A DNA stretch of 64,000 bases from Adiantum capillus-veneris (GCA_014529385.2 CM043968.1:130878018-130942017); one strand, 5' to 3'. Positions 1 through 12,481 are shown, counted from the stretch's first letter. The notes: a model not told the origin generated them from the sequence alone. Made by a program: numbers and translations.

Positions 1-1974
1 CATGTACCACAACAGTCAATTCTTTATCATAAGTACTGAACTTTATTTCAGATGGTTTGAATTTACGACTTTCGAAAGCAATGGGATGGTTATCTTGCAT
101 AAGGACTGCACCGATACCTTTACCACTAGCATCAGTGACTACCACAAAGAATGGTCGTTCAAAATCAGGCAATTGCAATACAGGTGCATTAGTCAAAGCA
201 TGTTTAAGTGCATTAAATGAGCTTTCTTGCAAATCAGTCCATTCATAAGGCGTGTTTTTCTTCAACAAGAGAGTCAAATAATGTGCTTTGTAAGCAAAAT
301 TACGAACAAATTTCTTGTAATAGCTGCAAAGACTAAGAAAGATCGTAGCTCATGCAAGTTTTTGGTTCTAGGCCAGGATTGAATGGCTTCAATTTTCTTT
401 GGATCGACATGAATTCCTTTATCCGATACAATATGTCCCAAATATTCAATTTCAGATTGGAAAAATGAACTCTTTTCAGGATTCAAATACAAGTGATTTT
501 GTGCAAGCAGATCAAATACACGTGTTAAATGTTGCTTATGGTCTTCTTCAGATTTACTGAATACCAAAATGTCATAAAAAAATACAATCACAAAATCTTG
601 ATGGTCAATGAAAATTTGATTCATCATGCGTGCGAATGTAGCTGGTGCATTTGTCAAACCAAATGGCATGACAAGAAATTCATAGTGCCCAGTTTGTGTT
701 CTGAAAGCAGTTTTGTAGACATCATGTTCAAACATTTTGACTTGGTGATATCCTGATTTAAGGTCAATTTTGCTAAAGATGTTTGCCCCTTTCAGTTTGT
801 CTAGTAAATCATCCACTCTAGGAATAGGAAACCTATTCTTAATGGTGATCTTGTTTAAAGCCCTGTAGTCGATACACATACGAAAGGTTCCATTTTTCTT
901 CTTGACAAGAAGCACTGGAGCTCCGTATGGTGAACTACTAGGTCGGATTAGGCCTCGGTCAAGTAAATCAGTGATTTGAGTTTGTATTTCCCTGTGTGCG
1001 GTAGGATTTACACGATAAGGTGCTCTACAAGGAGGTTCACTACCCGGTATGATGTCAATTTGGTGGTCTTTTGGGCGTGATGGTGGAATTCCAGGTGGGA
1101 GATCATGCATGAAACAATCTTTAAATTGTGAGAGAAATTCATCATGTGTGGAGTTACGTGAAGTTTCAGTTTCAACAAAAATTTGATTTACCAATACTAG
1201 ATATGTTTTCCCCTGTTTTCGAATTGCTCGTTTGGCTTGAGTGCGAGAGAGGAGTGGAAATTTTTGATGTGCCAGTGTTGCTTGGATGGAGAATTTTTTA
1301 TTATTATGAGTGAGAGACATTGTACGTGTTTTATAATTAATCAACGGGTCAAATTCATGACGAAATGGCATTCCCAAAATCATATCGAGTCCATGCAATG
1401 GTGCTACCAAAAATGTACGTGCTTGTGTGAATTCACCAATGCAAACTTCAACAGTGACTTGAGTTTTACAATTAAAACGTTGATTATTAAAAACAGTTTT
1501 GACCTTGTGGGGTGATGAAATTTCAGAGAGCGATAGTTGTTGTGCCAATCGTGTGGAAATGAAATCATGGCTACTACCATCATCTAGCAGAATGGTGACA
1601 TTTTCACCCTTAAGAGTGCCTTGCACTTTAAACAAAGTGTGAGGAGATATAGGAGTACCTGAGGATGGGTTGTCATCGTTATCATAATCAGGATCATATC
1701 CCTCACCGTAGTTAACTTCCACTTCATTGTCGTCGGGTGTAGCATCTTCGATGAGGTTAAGAGTAGCTCCGTTGGGGCGGTTGTTGTTGAAGGGTTTTTG
1801 ACTTGAATTCCTGTTGACTCCATTTGAATGGCTATTGGATTGACCATTTCCCTTAGCATGACCATTTGGGCACTTATCTGCATAGTGACCATACTGAAAG
1901 CATTTAAAACACTTCACCTTTTTGTTACCATTAGAATTTGGAGGAAAACGCTGGTTGAAAGGATGTTGGTCGCC
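1..1974 (-). pseudogene. pol: Ty3/gypsy element A pol: zinc knuckle, protease, RT, start of RNase H (cut by window edge)
   Basis: This is the Pol part of a minus-strand LTR retrotransposon. The main open stretch (1917 down to 274) starts with a CX2CX4HX4C zinc knuckle (residues 3-16), then a retropepsin site reading LDDGSS at residues 111-116, then a full RT palm with [17 protein letters not shown] and [12 protein letters not shown]. The catalytic aspartate pair reads FFYDIL at about 565-582, so the first Asp is Tyr (codon 574-576). At about 331-335 one base appears to be missing, and the RNase H part continues in another frame to the window edge. One in-frame TGA (1975-1977) separates it from Gag. 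With the RT site mutated, a stop and a frameshift, it cannot be autonomous. The RT type is Ty3/gypsy; a chromovirus assignment is likely but the integrase lies outside the window. Confidence 0.9.
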
Positions 1975-2817
1975 TCATTGCTGAGTGTTGTTGTGGTTGT
2001 TGCTCGTATGAGGTTGAGCAGTGGCAGGAGGATTGTCAAATCTTCGTCTTTTGAAAAAGGTACGGCTTTGGTGTTTGCTTCTGTCAGAGTTAGGAGAGAA
2101 AGGAGGTCTCTTGTTGCGGTTAGTGTTAGCAAGTTGATCAGTGTGAGAGGAATGTCCACCTTTCTTCTTTTCTGCGTTGAGAGCCAAGTTAATGGCCTTT
2201 GACAGAGAATCTGGTTCGAACATATCTACCTCAGCACTAATTTGTAGTGCCAAGCCTGATATGTACTTTCGTTTCAATTTCCTGCGACTAACATGTTCAA
2301 TAGCTTGCAATTGAATTAGACAATTCCAAAAACGGTCAGTGTAACCCTGTACATCTTCATTTCTACCCTGTCGAATTAAATCCAATTGACGTCGTGCTTT
2401 AGCTTTGTACTGTGTTGGCCAAAATTGGGGTAAAAACACTTTTTTGAATGCATTCCAGGTGCGTGGTCTTCTTCCATGTTGTTTGGTGGCGTTCCACCAC
2501 AATGCAGTGCTGCTAGTGAGATGATTGGATGCACACTTTACCATTTCACGCTCGGGAAAGTCTTCATCATGAAAGTAGTCATCTAACTGACTAACCCATG
2601 CTAGAACCGTGCTAGCATCTTTAGTGCCATCAAAATCTTTGAAAGTGAAGGCTTTTCTGCTAATTTTGGTTTTCTTGGGTGCCGGTGCAGATTCGGTGCG
2701 TGCAGAATGTAATAATTTATCTTCAAGTTCTTGCCTTCGCATGCGTTCATATGTGAGTGGCTGCTGCAAATTTTGAAGTTGCTCTGCAATCGTGGGTGCA
2801 TGAGGAAGATGTGCCAT
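1975..2817 (-). pseudogene. gag: Ty3/gypsy element A Gag (capsid domain)
   Basis: Gag packages the retrotransposon RNA in cytoplasmic particles. The 280-residue open stretch begins at ATG 2817 and holds a retrotransposon Gag capsid domain at about residues 60-180, seen as LAWVSQLDDYF, TSSTALWWNA, TWNAFKKVFLPQF and a YTDRFWNCLIQL segment. The C-terminal tail is rich in Asn, His and Gln. The TGA at 1975-1977 is in frame with the downstream zinc knuckle and protease. TGA GGC here could be a decayed CGA codon, so Gag and Pol were probably one frame. A purine-rich tract on the coding strand lies just upstream (2829-2872). Confidence 0.85.
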
Positions 2818-3900
2818 GATTGCGTGCTTTTCTTTTTCTTTTTTCTTTTTTTTTTCTCTTTTTTTTCTTAAAAAAAATAATAATTAAATGGTAATGCTTA
2901 AAAAGGCTATTTGGTGATATTCACAGATGCAATATGCGGACTAAAATAAAATAAATAACAGAAATGTAATGTACTTAGCTGAAAAAGAGCGGTGGCGTCC
3001 AGTCCAGAATGGCGATGCACTAGGAAATTGCCAGAGAATAGACAGTCCGACGGTGTGTCACCGAGCCACTTGAATTTCGTGGCACCCGATCTCCCGTATC
3101 TCAAAAGCAATGGCAATCAGCAATCCCGAAAGACAGCCGAAGATTTTTTTTTTTTTTTTTTGAAGGTTGGCGGCCCAAGAATTCTTAATGAAGGGTGGAG
3201 TATGTGATTTTTACGGTTGTGTTTGTAGTGGTGCCGACCAAGGGGTGCAAGGCTTACTAATTGTGTCCAAAGCCAAAGTGTTGAGGATATTGAAAGGGTG
3301 TTTGTCTTCTTTAAAGGTTATTAAGCTTGAAGATGAAATGGACGGCTGACCACCACTGAAATACCTCTTTGAGCTTAACTTTAAGTCTTTGAAGTTAACT
3401 TTAACTTTTAAGTTTGCATGGGATTCTGTGGAAGAACAACTCAAGCCAAAAGAAATTGAGATGGCGACCTCTAGAAGTTTTCCAGGCTACAAGACAAAAG
3501 CAAGAATTGATGCATAAACTAAGCCAATACTTTTGACAGTATTTTTTGCAGCTTTTGATGAGGTTGACATTTAGCTTTTCTTGTGTGCAGGAGGGTGTTC
3601 TCGCAGATTGTTCTTGTCCGTATCTTTATGTATATGCAAGCTTAGCGAGTGCTTAAATTTAGCCGTTGCACATACCTGTTCTTGATCGTCTTGAAGCCGA
3701 AATTGAAAATTGATTGCCGATTAGCCACCAATTAACAATCGAGTTTTTCTTCTGTGAACTCGATCAATTATACTTCGAATTTCCACGAACCCTTGAATCC
3801 TTGAATTGCAAAGTCGATGAATTGCAATTGGGGTTTTGTCGATTAGAGAAAACTCCTTCTTAAAACTGAAATCTGGTGCCGATTAATCCTCGAACCTGAG
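2818..3900 (-). other. untranslated leader of element A
   Basis: This 1.1-kb stretch lies between the primer binding site and the gag ATG on the minus strand. I see no supported coding region. It has a pyrimidine-rich run at 2829-2872 and a T homopolymer at 3146-3162 on the plus strand. Confidence 0.6.
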
Positions 3901-3912
3901 GCTCTGATACCA
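3901..3912 (-). other. primer binding site of element A (initiator-Met tRNA)
   Basis: On the minus strand this reads TGGTATCAGAGC, the standard plant retrotransposon primer site complementary to the 3' end of initiator methionine tRNA. One base separates it from the LTR end CCCAACA. It fixes the orientation and the inner LTR edge. Confidence 0.9.
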
Positions 3913-3913
3913 C

Positions 3914-4635
3914 TGTTGGGAGAAGAGGGGGAGATCGACCGCTTAAAGTACTCAACATAAGCTTTCAAGCCATCACCATCAAACTGTCCACCTCTTCTTC
4001 CAATTTCCAAGCACACACACTTACCTAGACTATGACACACACACACAGTAAACAGAGAATTGATATAGACAAGCTTGTAAGGAGGTGTAAGAGATGTGTA
4101 AGAGACGGAGACTAGATTAGAGAGTACACAGCAAAATAACCATAGCTTAAGAGAGTAGAGAAGAGAATCTGCAAGAGAAAGGCCTAAATCTAGCCCCAAA
4201 ACTCCATGGCACCTCTCTTGTGGAGTTGTTATTTAATATATTATTTTTGAGTTTGAGGTGCCAAAAATTGAGGCCCCTCTTTTACAACCACTTCACTTTT
4301 GTAAATGAGTGAAGCTCATTAGTTCTTGCATGACCCATAAGGGGAGTTCCGACTACAAATATTTACAGAGCCATAGTGGCTTATTGAAATGAGATTCTAA
4401 GATACTGTGCAACTATAAAATGGCCAAGAATAATTGCCGTCGCCTCTTCATCAACTCCCCGCATTCCACTCTACAAAATCATCATCAACTCAATTAGTAA
4501 AATAAATAGACAGCACATAATTAACCATTACGCCCAGCTATCCCAATTGCAGTTAACCACTACAACAGGAGGGTGCCCAGTCTCATAACATAAGGAGTGC
4601 AGGAAGCTGTGTCCAAGCCACTTTGTACACCAACA
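3914..4635 (-). repeat. 5' LTR of element A (outer end uncertain)
   Basis: The inner end is firm: next to the primer site the plus strand starts TGTTGGG. The outer end is placed at ACCAACA (4629-4635) because it mirrors that terminus, giving about 722 bp. The partner LTR is outside the window, so neither the outer end nor a target duplication can be checked. An AT-rich stretch at about 4228-4247 could hold the minus-strand TATA box. Confidence 0.55.
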
Positions 4636-4792
4636 TTTATTTCGAATTAGCGGTAATGCCAAGGAAGCAGCTCTTGTAAAGCTCTTAGATTTGTAGCACA
4701 AAGGACTCACACGAATGTTGCTACAAAGATTCATACATTGAGAGAGAGTTATGCCAAACAACAACCAAATGGCACTCTACTTTATACAGTAA

Positions 4793-5221
4793 TTCTATGT
4801 TCACGACATCCTTGGGAGACGTGTTGATTGGTCAGATTGCCCCAAAAAGTCTGGCATTGGGCATGGTCAGATTGCAGAGAAAGTGGCTGCAAGTCATGCC
4901 AATAATCCAATGCCTCCACGAAAACGGCCCATAGTTCCGCTTCCCAAAGAATTAGAGACACTCGTTGCATTGGCCAACCAAGGGCAAGATCTTGCAAGGC
5001 AAGGAGAGACACTTGATATTTTGCATGGCATAATCCTTGAGCTTGAGATAGAGCTATCAGAGGCCCAAGCCAAGCTGCAGCAGTATGCAACACTCTACGG
5101 AGCATTGCCAAATCAGGCTGGTCCTTTGCAATAGGGACCTCTAGGCCAATATTCTACGCCTCAAAGTGCTGAGTTTGACATAGAAAAACTACTCAATGAT
5201 CTGACTCAATCTTTGGGTTGA
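4793..5221 (+). pseudogene. unrecognised coding remnant
   Basis: Between two stops (4790 and 5132) a frame encodes about 114 residues. After the TAG at 5132-5134 the same frame continues for 28 more residues to TGA 5219-5221. It has a charged N-terminal half, a PPRKRP motif, and an amphipathic helix-like stretch around LELEIELSEAQAKLQQYATL that could form a short coiled coil. I do not recognise the family. It could be the 3' exon of a captured host gene or a piece of an unlisted transposon. Composition is coding-like but there is no start codon context or promoter. Confidence 0.3.
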
Positions 5222-5387
5222 GCACTTCTCTCACTTTACCCCTATCTATTTTGGCAAAGGGCTACAGTTTTTGTAATCACAACTTGTCATTTATCCCCTC
5301 AATTGTCCATTTCTGTATTCTTGATCAAACAAATTGTATTACACTTCATCTAATTGTAATTATGACTCTTATTGCAAAAGTAACTTG

Positions 5388-5515
<128 letters not shown>

Positions 5516-5590
5516 ACATGTTGTAGCGTAAAATGGCAATGTGCCATAATTTTCACATACTCACAACGAGCAAAACTTATAGACCTTAAG

Positions 5591-7640
5591 TCATACATCT
5601 TCATCTCCATCAAACATATGAATCATATCATCTATTTCATCCATATTAGAGCATTCTGAAGCTATCTCCCATTCCATATCATTGTCATCGTCTACTTCTG
5701 TAGCTATAGATTCATGGGTTTGAAAAACACCATAGTGCTTTTGTGCTGCTCTTGTCGCAATGTTCACTAGCTTATGAATGAGTCTCATGTTGCAGTAAAC
5801 ATAAACCAAATCAGTAGCATGTTGAGGATGAAGCCAGTTTTGTTTCTTAGTATGCATAAAGTGAAAAGCCGACTAGTTCCTCTCATAGCTTCCACTTGAT
5901 GCTGCAATAGATAGAACCCTAAGAATGTGTTGCAGCTCCACTTTCTCCCCACCATACTCCTTTCACCATAGAGGCACACTTGTGTGTGCAATGGCATCTA
6001 TATGCCATGGATCTTGGAACATGCTAGTTCTATTAGCATAATCAACTCGCTGATGATGAAAGCAGTCTTCCCATCCTCTTGTCCTAACAGTTGTGAGCAC
6101 ACTGTTTGAAATCTTTATTGGCCGATTGTTGGTGCATATGAAATTTAGGATATAATACAAATGCAACACCATGCAACGGAGTATGCAGTTGCACCCATCG
6201 CTTGTTGGCAACTGATTATGGAAGCTTTGTCCTTTGCACCAAAGCTAGCATGCTCTCTTACTTTGTGCAATGCCTCTGACATATACCAATAGAATTGACC
6301 AAAGACAAAAGAGTCTTTGTTAACTATTCGTAAAAGATCTACAAATGGTTTGGCCAGGATGACGATTGTCTCTACATTGCACCAAAAAACTTGCGAGCTC
6401 ACAAGTTGTACACACCTTGTAGCTGCCTCTTGGTAGCTAGGATACTTGCTGAGCCTTGCATCCCAGTGTCTATAGCTACTGCTTCAATCAATGCAGTCTT
6501 CACTTCTTGCAAGGTGGCAAGAACATAATATGCACTTGCAAACCTTGTCACACAAAATATCTGCAAATTTTTGCCGGGTGATTTTAATTGAAAAAGAGCA
6601 TACGAAAATTGATGCTCTCTAATAAAATTTCACCACATGATTAGCACCTAGCAGCGTTTGTTTTATGATGGCCATTTTTCCAATGTCTTTTAATAACAAA
6701 TTAAAAGTATGCGTGGCACAAGGCACCCAAGTAATTTATGGGTACTTAACTTGGATAGCCCTTCCAGTAGCCCTGTAATTGGATGCGTTAATTGTGACAA
6801 TTGCAGTCAAATTCTTTGGTTCATGTGCCTTTGTTATGAAACACTCATATATCCCTGCTAGATAATCACTGGTCTTCTCTTTTAAAGAGGTGTAAATGGA
6901 TTCTATGAACATAGACCCTCTAGGATTGATAACCATCACATTGATGAGCGGATTCTTCTGACAGTTAGTCCATCCATCCAACACTATGGTGCAACCATAT
7001 GCAAGAACAAACTCCACCACTGTGTGCTTGAGGATGGCTTCAGTGCTGTCTTTCATTCTATCTAGATACTCTGTGTGCATCTTATTATAATCAGGAAGCA
7101 CAAACCCTTTTTTGGTTGTGCTCATTAAAGCATCTTGAAATATGGGGTTGCACACATCATTGAATGGTATACCACACGCCACAAAATCTTGCGTCCATTT
7201 CAAGTCCAACTCAAGCAAGCATTGCTTATCTATCACTTCATGTAGCGGTTGGCCATTGGATGATGCTTTAGTAACTTTAGTTGAGCTAGGATTTGCTGCT
7301 GCTAACGTTGAAGCATGTTCGTGAAAAGGAATTGACTGGGGAGTGTGATCATTTGCTTTCGTAGGCACATGCTCTGTCCTCTCATTGGCAAAAGACATTT
7401 CAACATCCATTGCAACTTGTTCGGCATTAACACTTTTCTTTTTAGCTGCAAGAATTTTCTCTGCAATCCAAGCATACTTTGGCAATCTAGCATGAATATC
7501 TCTTGGTGGCGTCGTACACTCGTACATGTTACCAGGGACTTTAAACAAACGATCTTTGATTCTGGTCGCATTACCACTAAATCATGGACACATGTGTTGC
7601 ATTTCAATCAAGATGTACTCTTTCCATCACGCAGCTCGTG
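5591..7640 (-). pseudogene. hAT-superfamily transposase remnant (BED finger, DUF659, hAT dimerisation region)
   Basis: hAT transposases cut and paste DNA elements and end in a dimerisation domain. Parts of one lie in order on the minus strand. At about 7520-7640 is the end of a BED zinc finger, with RIKDRLFKVPGNMYECT after a stop. At 6736-7548 a 270-residue open stretch carries a DUF659-like region, including GCTIVLDGWTN and PLINVMVINPRGSMF. At 6145-6402 the segment FVDLLRIVNKDSFVFGQFYW is typical of the region before the dimerisation domain. At about 5780-5857 MHTKKQNWL followed by DLVYVYCNMRL matches the hAT C-terminal region. The pieces sit in different frames with several stops, so the gene is dead. 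I found no terminal inverted repeats. The 5' end abuts an LTR fragment at 7652, a possible inversion breakpoint. Confidence 0.85.
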
Positions 7641-7651
7641 GAAAATTTTTT

Positions 7652-7848
7652 TCCACCTCTATGGACATCAAATAGGATTTGAGGGGAGATTGGGGGCAAC
7701 TGGGCTAGGAGCCTGCCATGTGTCCATTCTTCCCTTTGTGTAAAGGCAGAGCTTAGGAGTGTGTGTGTGTTTCTCTCTCTTCCCCTATCATTAGGGCTCG
7801 CCACATCCTTCTTAGGGATGTGGGAAGACGTTTTAGTCTTCCCATAAC
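7652..7848 (-). repeat. 3' LTR of element B, distal piece, truncated at 7652
   Basis: Matches 14402-14599 of the 5' LTR nearly base for base, starting at TCCACCTCTATGG. To its left the sequence switches abruptly to the hAT remnant. On its right it is interrupted by the solo LTR. Confidence 0.85.
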
Positions 7849-9842
7849 TGTACTGGAATTGGCCTATTAACTTGAGAGTAGCGGAATTTAATGAGAATAC
7901 TTTTAAGAAATTACTTTGCGAGCATAGAGGGTGAACATAATTGAAGATAGCAACATAATCATAGCAATTAGTTAACTTGGCATGATCAATACTTTTGTAA
8001 GAGAGAGAATTTAGAGAAAATGACAACACTTGAGGACCGGATTTATGTGAAGCCAGTCCCCCCTCCAATAGGTAGTTGTATTATGATTTCTCCCAGCAAG
8101 AGAGACTTGTTACAATACAATATTTGTGTTTCTTATGACCTAGGTGATGCAATGAATATGGAAAGCTTCATGCATCACAAACATAACATAAAATTGACGA
8201 AAGCTTTAACTATCCAAAGCCTCAGTCCCAAGACCTCAAACACCTTCGAAGGTGGAGAGAGCTAGCAGGGAATGAGGATAGGGAAGAGGAAGAAGAAACA
8301 TTTCAAAGTAGAAAGAATTAGTTCCTCACTTATCATAATTCTTCTTGCTAGCATACATAATAGCATAGTAATGAAGATGGAAAGATTAAGCATTGAAGCA
8401 TGGATCTTGGTTGGATTTGCACTCCATAGCCAAGAGTGTTGGTGTAGGATCTGAACTTCTCAAGGATCTTGGAGAAGGAGATGGAGCTCTTGCACTTTGC
8501 ATAGCACACAATGAGAGTGTGTGTGAGTGTGTGTGGGTGAGTATACCCCCTAAGAAAACCCCTAGATTGCTTTGGTCGACCCACCCTTGTAGCTCATGCT
8601 TGAAGCTCATTGGACCCCTCAAGGCCTAGCCAATCACAAGCAGGAGGCAATACAAGCAACAAGGGTAGCATAGGGACAAGTGTCCCCCTTTTCCCTTTGA
8701 GAGAGAGGACTTGATAAATGCAAAGACAATAAATTAAATCTCCTAAATTATCATCGGACCCCTTGGGTGGCCAACCAATAGGCTTTAGGCACACCATGAG
8801 GGAAACATGAGGAGGAACTTGACAAGTGTCCTTGCTACCTCTTAAGGCTTGGGGTTACCTTGAATGTGTGTGTGTATATGGGTTGCCCCCTCTTATGTAG
8901 GGATCATTTTGACTTTAGGTGCTCAAGCACCTTACTCATCAAGCATGACAAAGCACTTCTAGCTTGGGGGTGCTCCCACAAGCATCTCAAGCAAGCACAA
9001 CAAAGCTCCTCAAGAACCTTAGTCATCGAGCAGGACAATCACCTCAAGAACCTTAATCATCCAGCAGGACAGGCACCTTGAGCTTGGGTCGGGTTCCCAC
9101 CTCAAGCTCAGCCCTAGCTTACCTAAGGTCAAAGGACTTTTACACAAATTATTGGAGGTCTTCAATGAAGCTAACCCTAAGGTCTTATGCTTCATTGGTT
9201 AGCCTTGCTCTTTGATAGACCATCTCTCATTTGGGTCCCTTTACCATTGGTCCCGTGTTGAGATAGATCTATAAGCATATGATCAAGCACCTTACTCATC
9301 AAGCATGACAAAGCACTTCTAGATAGGGGGTGTTCCCACAAGCATCTCAAGCAAGCACAACAAAGCACCTCAAGCACCTTAGTTATCCAACAGGACAAGC
9401 ACCTCAAGCACCTTAATCATCCAGCAGGACAAGCACCTCAAGCACCTTAATCATCCAACATGACAAGCACCTCAAGAACCTTAATCAAGCACAAAAGGTA
9501 CCTCAAGTAGAACAAGCACCTTAAGCAGGACAAGCACCTCGAGCTTGGATCGGGTTCCCACCTCAAGCTCAGCCCTAGCTTACCGAAGGTCAAAGGACTT
9601 TTACACACATTATTGGAGGTCTTCAGTGAAGCTAATCCTAATGTCTTATGCTCCATTAGTTAGCCTTGCTCTTTGATAGACCATCTCTCATTTGGACCCC
9701 TTTACCATTGGCCTCGTGTTGAGATAGATCTATAAGCACATGTCTATATCTTAACCCTTGTTCCCGCTTATTCTCCCACATAAAGTGATCAATTTAATAT
9801 GAGAAAATCATTTGGTTTGGTTAGATATTAGATTTTATGACA
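7849..9842 (-). repeat. solo LTR of the element-D family nested in element B's 3' LTR
   Basis: On the minus strand this begins TGTCATAAAATC and ends with TACA, matching both LTRs of element D (31608-33154 and 38686-40198). No internal region is attached, so it is a solo LTR left by recombination between two LTRs. Flanks repeat TAAC on both sides (7845-7848 and 9843-9846), a 4-bp duplication where element D has 5 bp. At 1,994 bp it is about 450 bp longer than D's LTRs. The excess comes from an internal duplication (copies near 8924-9265 and 9284-9730) and extra minisatellite units. Confidence 0.88.
9360..9540. repeat. minisatellite of about 31 bp inside the solo LTR
   Basis: Units built on AAGCACCTCAAGCACCTTAA followed by TCATCCAGCAGGAC-like sequence repeat several times. 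The reverse-complement version, rich in GAGGTGCTTG, sits in both LTRs of element D, with different copy number in each. Confidence 0.8.
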
Positions 9843-10143
9843 TAACCATCCAATTTTCCCCACTTTTGGCCATTGGACTTTTTAATTAGTTTTTGGAACT
9901 TTAGCCTATGGAAGTCTTAATGGAGCTGAACCTTAGGTCTTTTAAGCTCCATTCATGCACATTGATCTTTTGCAAACTGTCCCCCTTTGGATCCCTATTT
10001 TCCCTCCTTTGGATCCTTGTTGAAACCGGTCTGGCAGCCTTACCAATATTCTGGCTTTTACTCTCCTAGTACCTCCCCATATTAAATGATCAATTTAACA
10101 TGAGAAAATCATTTGGGAGAATTAGATATTAGTTTTTATGACA
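9843..10143 (-). repeat. 3' LTR of element B, PPT-proximal piece
   Basis: Begins on the minus strand with TGTCATAAAAAC right after the polypurine tract and matches 14600-14829 of the 5' LTR. It carries about 71 extra bases at about 9998-10070 that the 5' LTR lacks. Confidence 0.87.
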
Positions 10144-10146
10144 TTA

Positions 10147-10160
10147 CCTCTCTCTTGAAA
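10147..10160 (-). other. polypurine tract of element B
   Basis: On the minus strand TTTCAAGAGAGAGG lies 3 bases before the LTR start TGTCAT. The same tract precedes the 3' LTR of element D at 38670-38682. It primes plus-strand DNA synthesis. Confidence 0.8.
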
Positions 10161-10489
10161 TCATAATCATCCTCGAATAGTCATCTTTGACTATGAGATA
10201 GAGAGGATAAAGCCTAGTCATTAGTCCATTTTCTAGCGGGTAGAGGATCCCTATCTTACCCTACAACACCGTTCCAAAATGGATGAGTAGTCCATTTGGT
10301 GCTTGAGAGCCTTAGCTGCCGCAAGCATGTCTAGACATTAGTCCGTATCAATCTTCCATAATAGAGTGACAAACTCTACTTGGTGTTTTCGGAGACATCG
10401 TCTCCACAAACATGATCCTAAGCATGCATACTTATTAACATTTGTGCACAATAAAGAAAAAGAGACTTATAAGACAAAATTTTGTTCAT

Positions 10490-12480
10490 TTATACATGTT
10501 TACGTTTGCTTACTCTAGGGAATCATTGTAAGCATTGACAAGGTTAAGGTTATCCTTTAATTGTATGCCTTGCATCCATCTAACATCTTCAAAAGGATAA
10601 ATTTTAAACTTGATAAGGTACCATTGGATAGTATTACCGCCTCTCAATACCTTCTCTTCATGTCGGAGAATGGACTCGGACTGCAACACCTCTTCTTGGT
10701 CCTCGATCTCTGGTGGGTCTTCAATGGTTGCTTCTTGAGGTGGCTCTCCTTTGTAAGGATTTAGTAGGCTCGGGTGGAAAGCATTGTGTATGAGCCAACG
10801 GTTGGGAAACTTGAAATGATAGGCTACCTCATTGATCGGCCTAAGAATTTGAAAGGGACCATAGTACCTTTTTGCTAACTTGGTATAGTACTTTTGGTGC
10901 CCCGTAGGATTCTTGCCTATTGTGTGCCTTAATCGAGCCTTGGGAAAGCAAGACCAATCATTTTGTTTAAAGGCTAGGTCTCTTTTGTGCTTATTAGAAG
11001 CAGCCTTTTGCCTTTGTTGAGAGATGAATATAGCATCCTTAATCTTTTGGAAATATTCTTTTAGGTATCGGCTATATTCATCTACAACAAGGATCTTCCC
11101 ATGTACCTTGAGTAGCAGGGGACTTTTTGATCTTCCCTCATCACCTCAAAAGGTGCTTTTCCCATGGAAGTATGTAGAGTGTTATTGTAATCATACTCCA
11201 CTAAAGGTAAGTACTTCTCCCATTGGGATTTTTGATCTACTTCTGTAACATAAGATTTTAGTAGATCAAGGATTGTTAGGTTAGCTATTTCACTTTGGCC
11301 ATCCGTTTGGGGGTGATAGGCCAAAGAGAATTTTAGTTGTACCTAAATTCTCAAAGAGACCCTTCCAAAAACTATTGGTCATTCTAGGATCTCTATCCGA
11401 CACTATGTACATTGGCAAGCTGTGGTACTTTAAGATTTGTGATATAAAGAGGGTTGCCATTTGATGGGCCTTGATAGTCTTTTTGATAGGTATGAAATCT
11501 GTTTGTTTGCTAAACCTGTCCACTATCATCCATATTCCTGTATTCCCATGGATAGACTTGGGCAATCCAAAGATAAAATCCATGGATTTGCTCTCCCATA
11601 GTGTATTATTGATTCATACATTACCTTCTGATGTAGTGAGTTAGTGATGCATAGCTTGTTGCCATAGTCTAGAAGATAACCATCTTTTAGGGTAAATGGT
11701 TCTTCCTTCTTCCCTAGTGCAAGGGCTGAAATCACATCTTTAAAATTGGGATCAATAGCGTACTCATCTATCATTGAAGATAGACCATTGTGAGTTGCTA
11801 TGGATACCGAGTTCACTCTCAACCATCTTGAGAGTGCATCATCTACTTTATTATGCTTCCAGCAATGTGAGAAATATGAAAATGGAATTGCAAAAGGAAA
11901 TTTGCCCAACTCATTTGTTTGTCGGAGAGCTTGGTCTGCATCATGAAGTACTTAAGGCTTTGGATCCGTTTGCAGAATGAAAGGAGTCCCCAATAAATAG
12001 TACTTCCACAATTCTAGAGCATGTAGGACTGCTAAGAGTTCATTCTCATATATACCTAGAGCTTGTTGAACAGGGTTGAGCCTTTGACTTTCATAGGCTA
12101 TGGCATGCCATTCTTGGAGCAAAACATCTCCAAGGCAATCACCACCACAGGCTTCCCATTGTGCACCTTGAATGGCTTGAGAGATCTGGTAGTGTAAGCA
12201 CAGGTTGAGAGATAAGCTTCTCTTTAAGATTTTCAAAAGCATTGTTCTCCTTGGTGGAACATATATACCTAACGTTTTTCTTTGTTAGGTCATGTAATGG
12301 TCTCGTTATTTGGGAGAACTTTTCTATGAAGCATCTATAGTATGCACACATACCTATAAAGCTTCTTAGTTCATGCAGATTCCTTGGATTAGGCCATCCT
12401 TTTATTACCTCTAACTTTGAAAGGATCCATTTGGATGCCGTCTTGAGAGATAATATGACCTAAATATTGAATCTCGTCTT
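10490..12480 (-). pseudogene. pol: element B pol remnant: end of RT, RNase H, integrase, chromodomain-like tail
   Basis: Read 12480 down to 10490, the pieces are in order. First comes the RT end (YLGHII region) and RNase H connection (CAYYRCFIEKF at about 12340). RNase H follows, then the integrase core: MDFIFGLP at about 11583, SDRDPRM, and DGQSEIANL with the catalytic Glu near 11290. Last is a chromodomain-like tail near 10530-10620 that matches element D's KFKNYPFEDARWM region. The pieces are spread over several frames with stops. The 5' boundary near 12480 is an abrupt fusion to gag sequence, the scar of a deletion of roughly 2.2 kb measured against element D. Confidence 0.85.
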
Positions 12481-12481
12481 T

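Noticed and set aside
7604-8068. 154-residue minus-strand open frame
   Set aside because: It crosses from the solo LTR into the element B LTR and the hAT remnant, so it is a chance frame across insertion joints.
8386-8629. Several short overlapping open frames in the D-family LTRs (also 32443-32739, 39484-39773)
   Set aside because: They lie in LTR sequence on both strands, end at different points in different copies and show no conserved protein.
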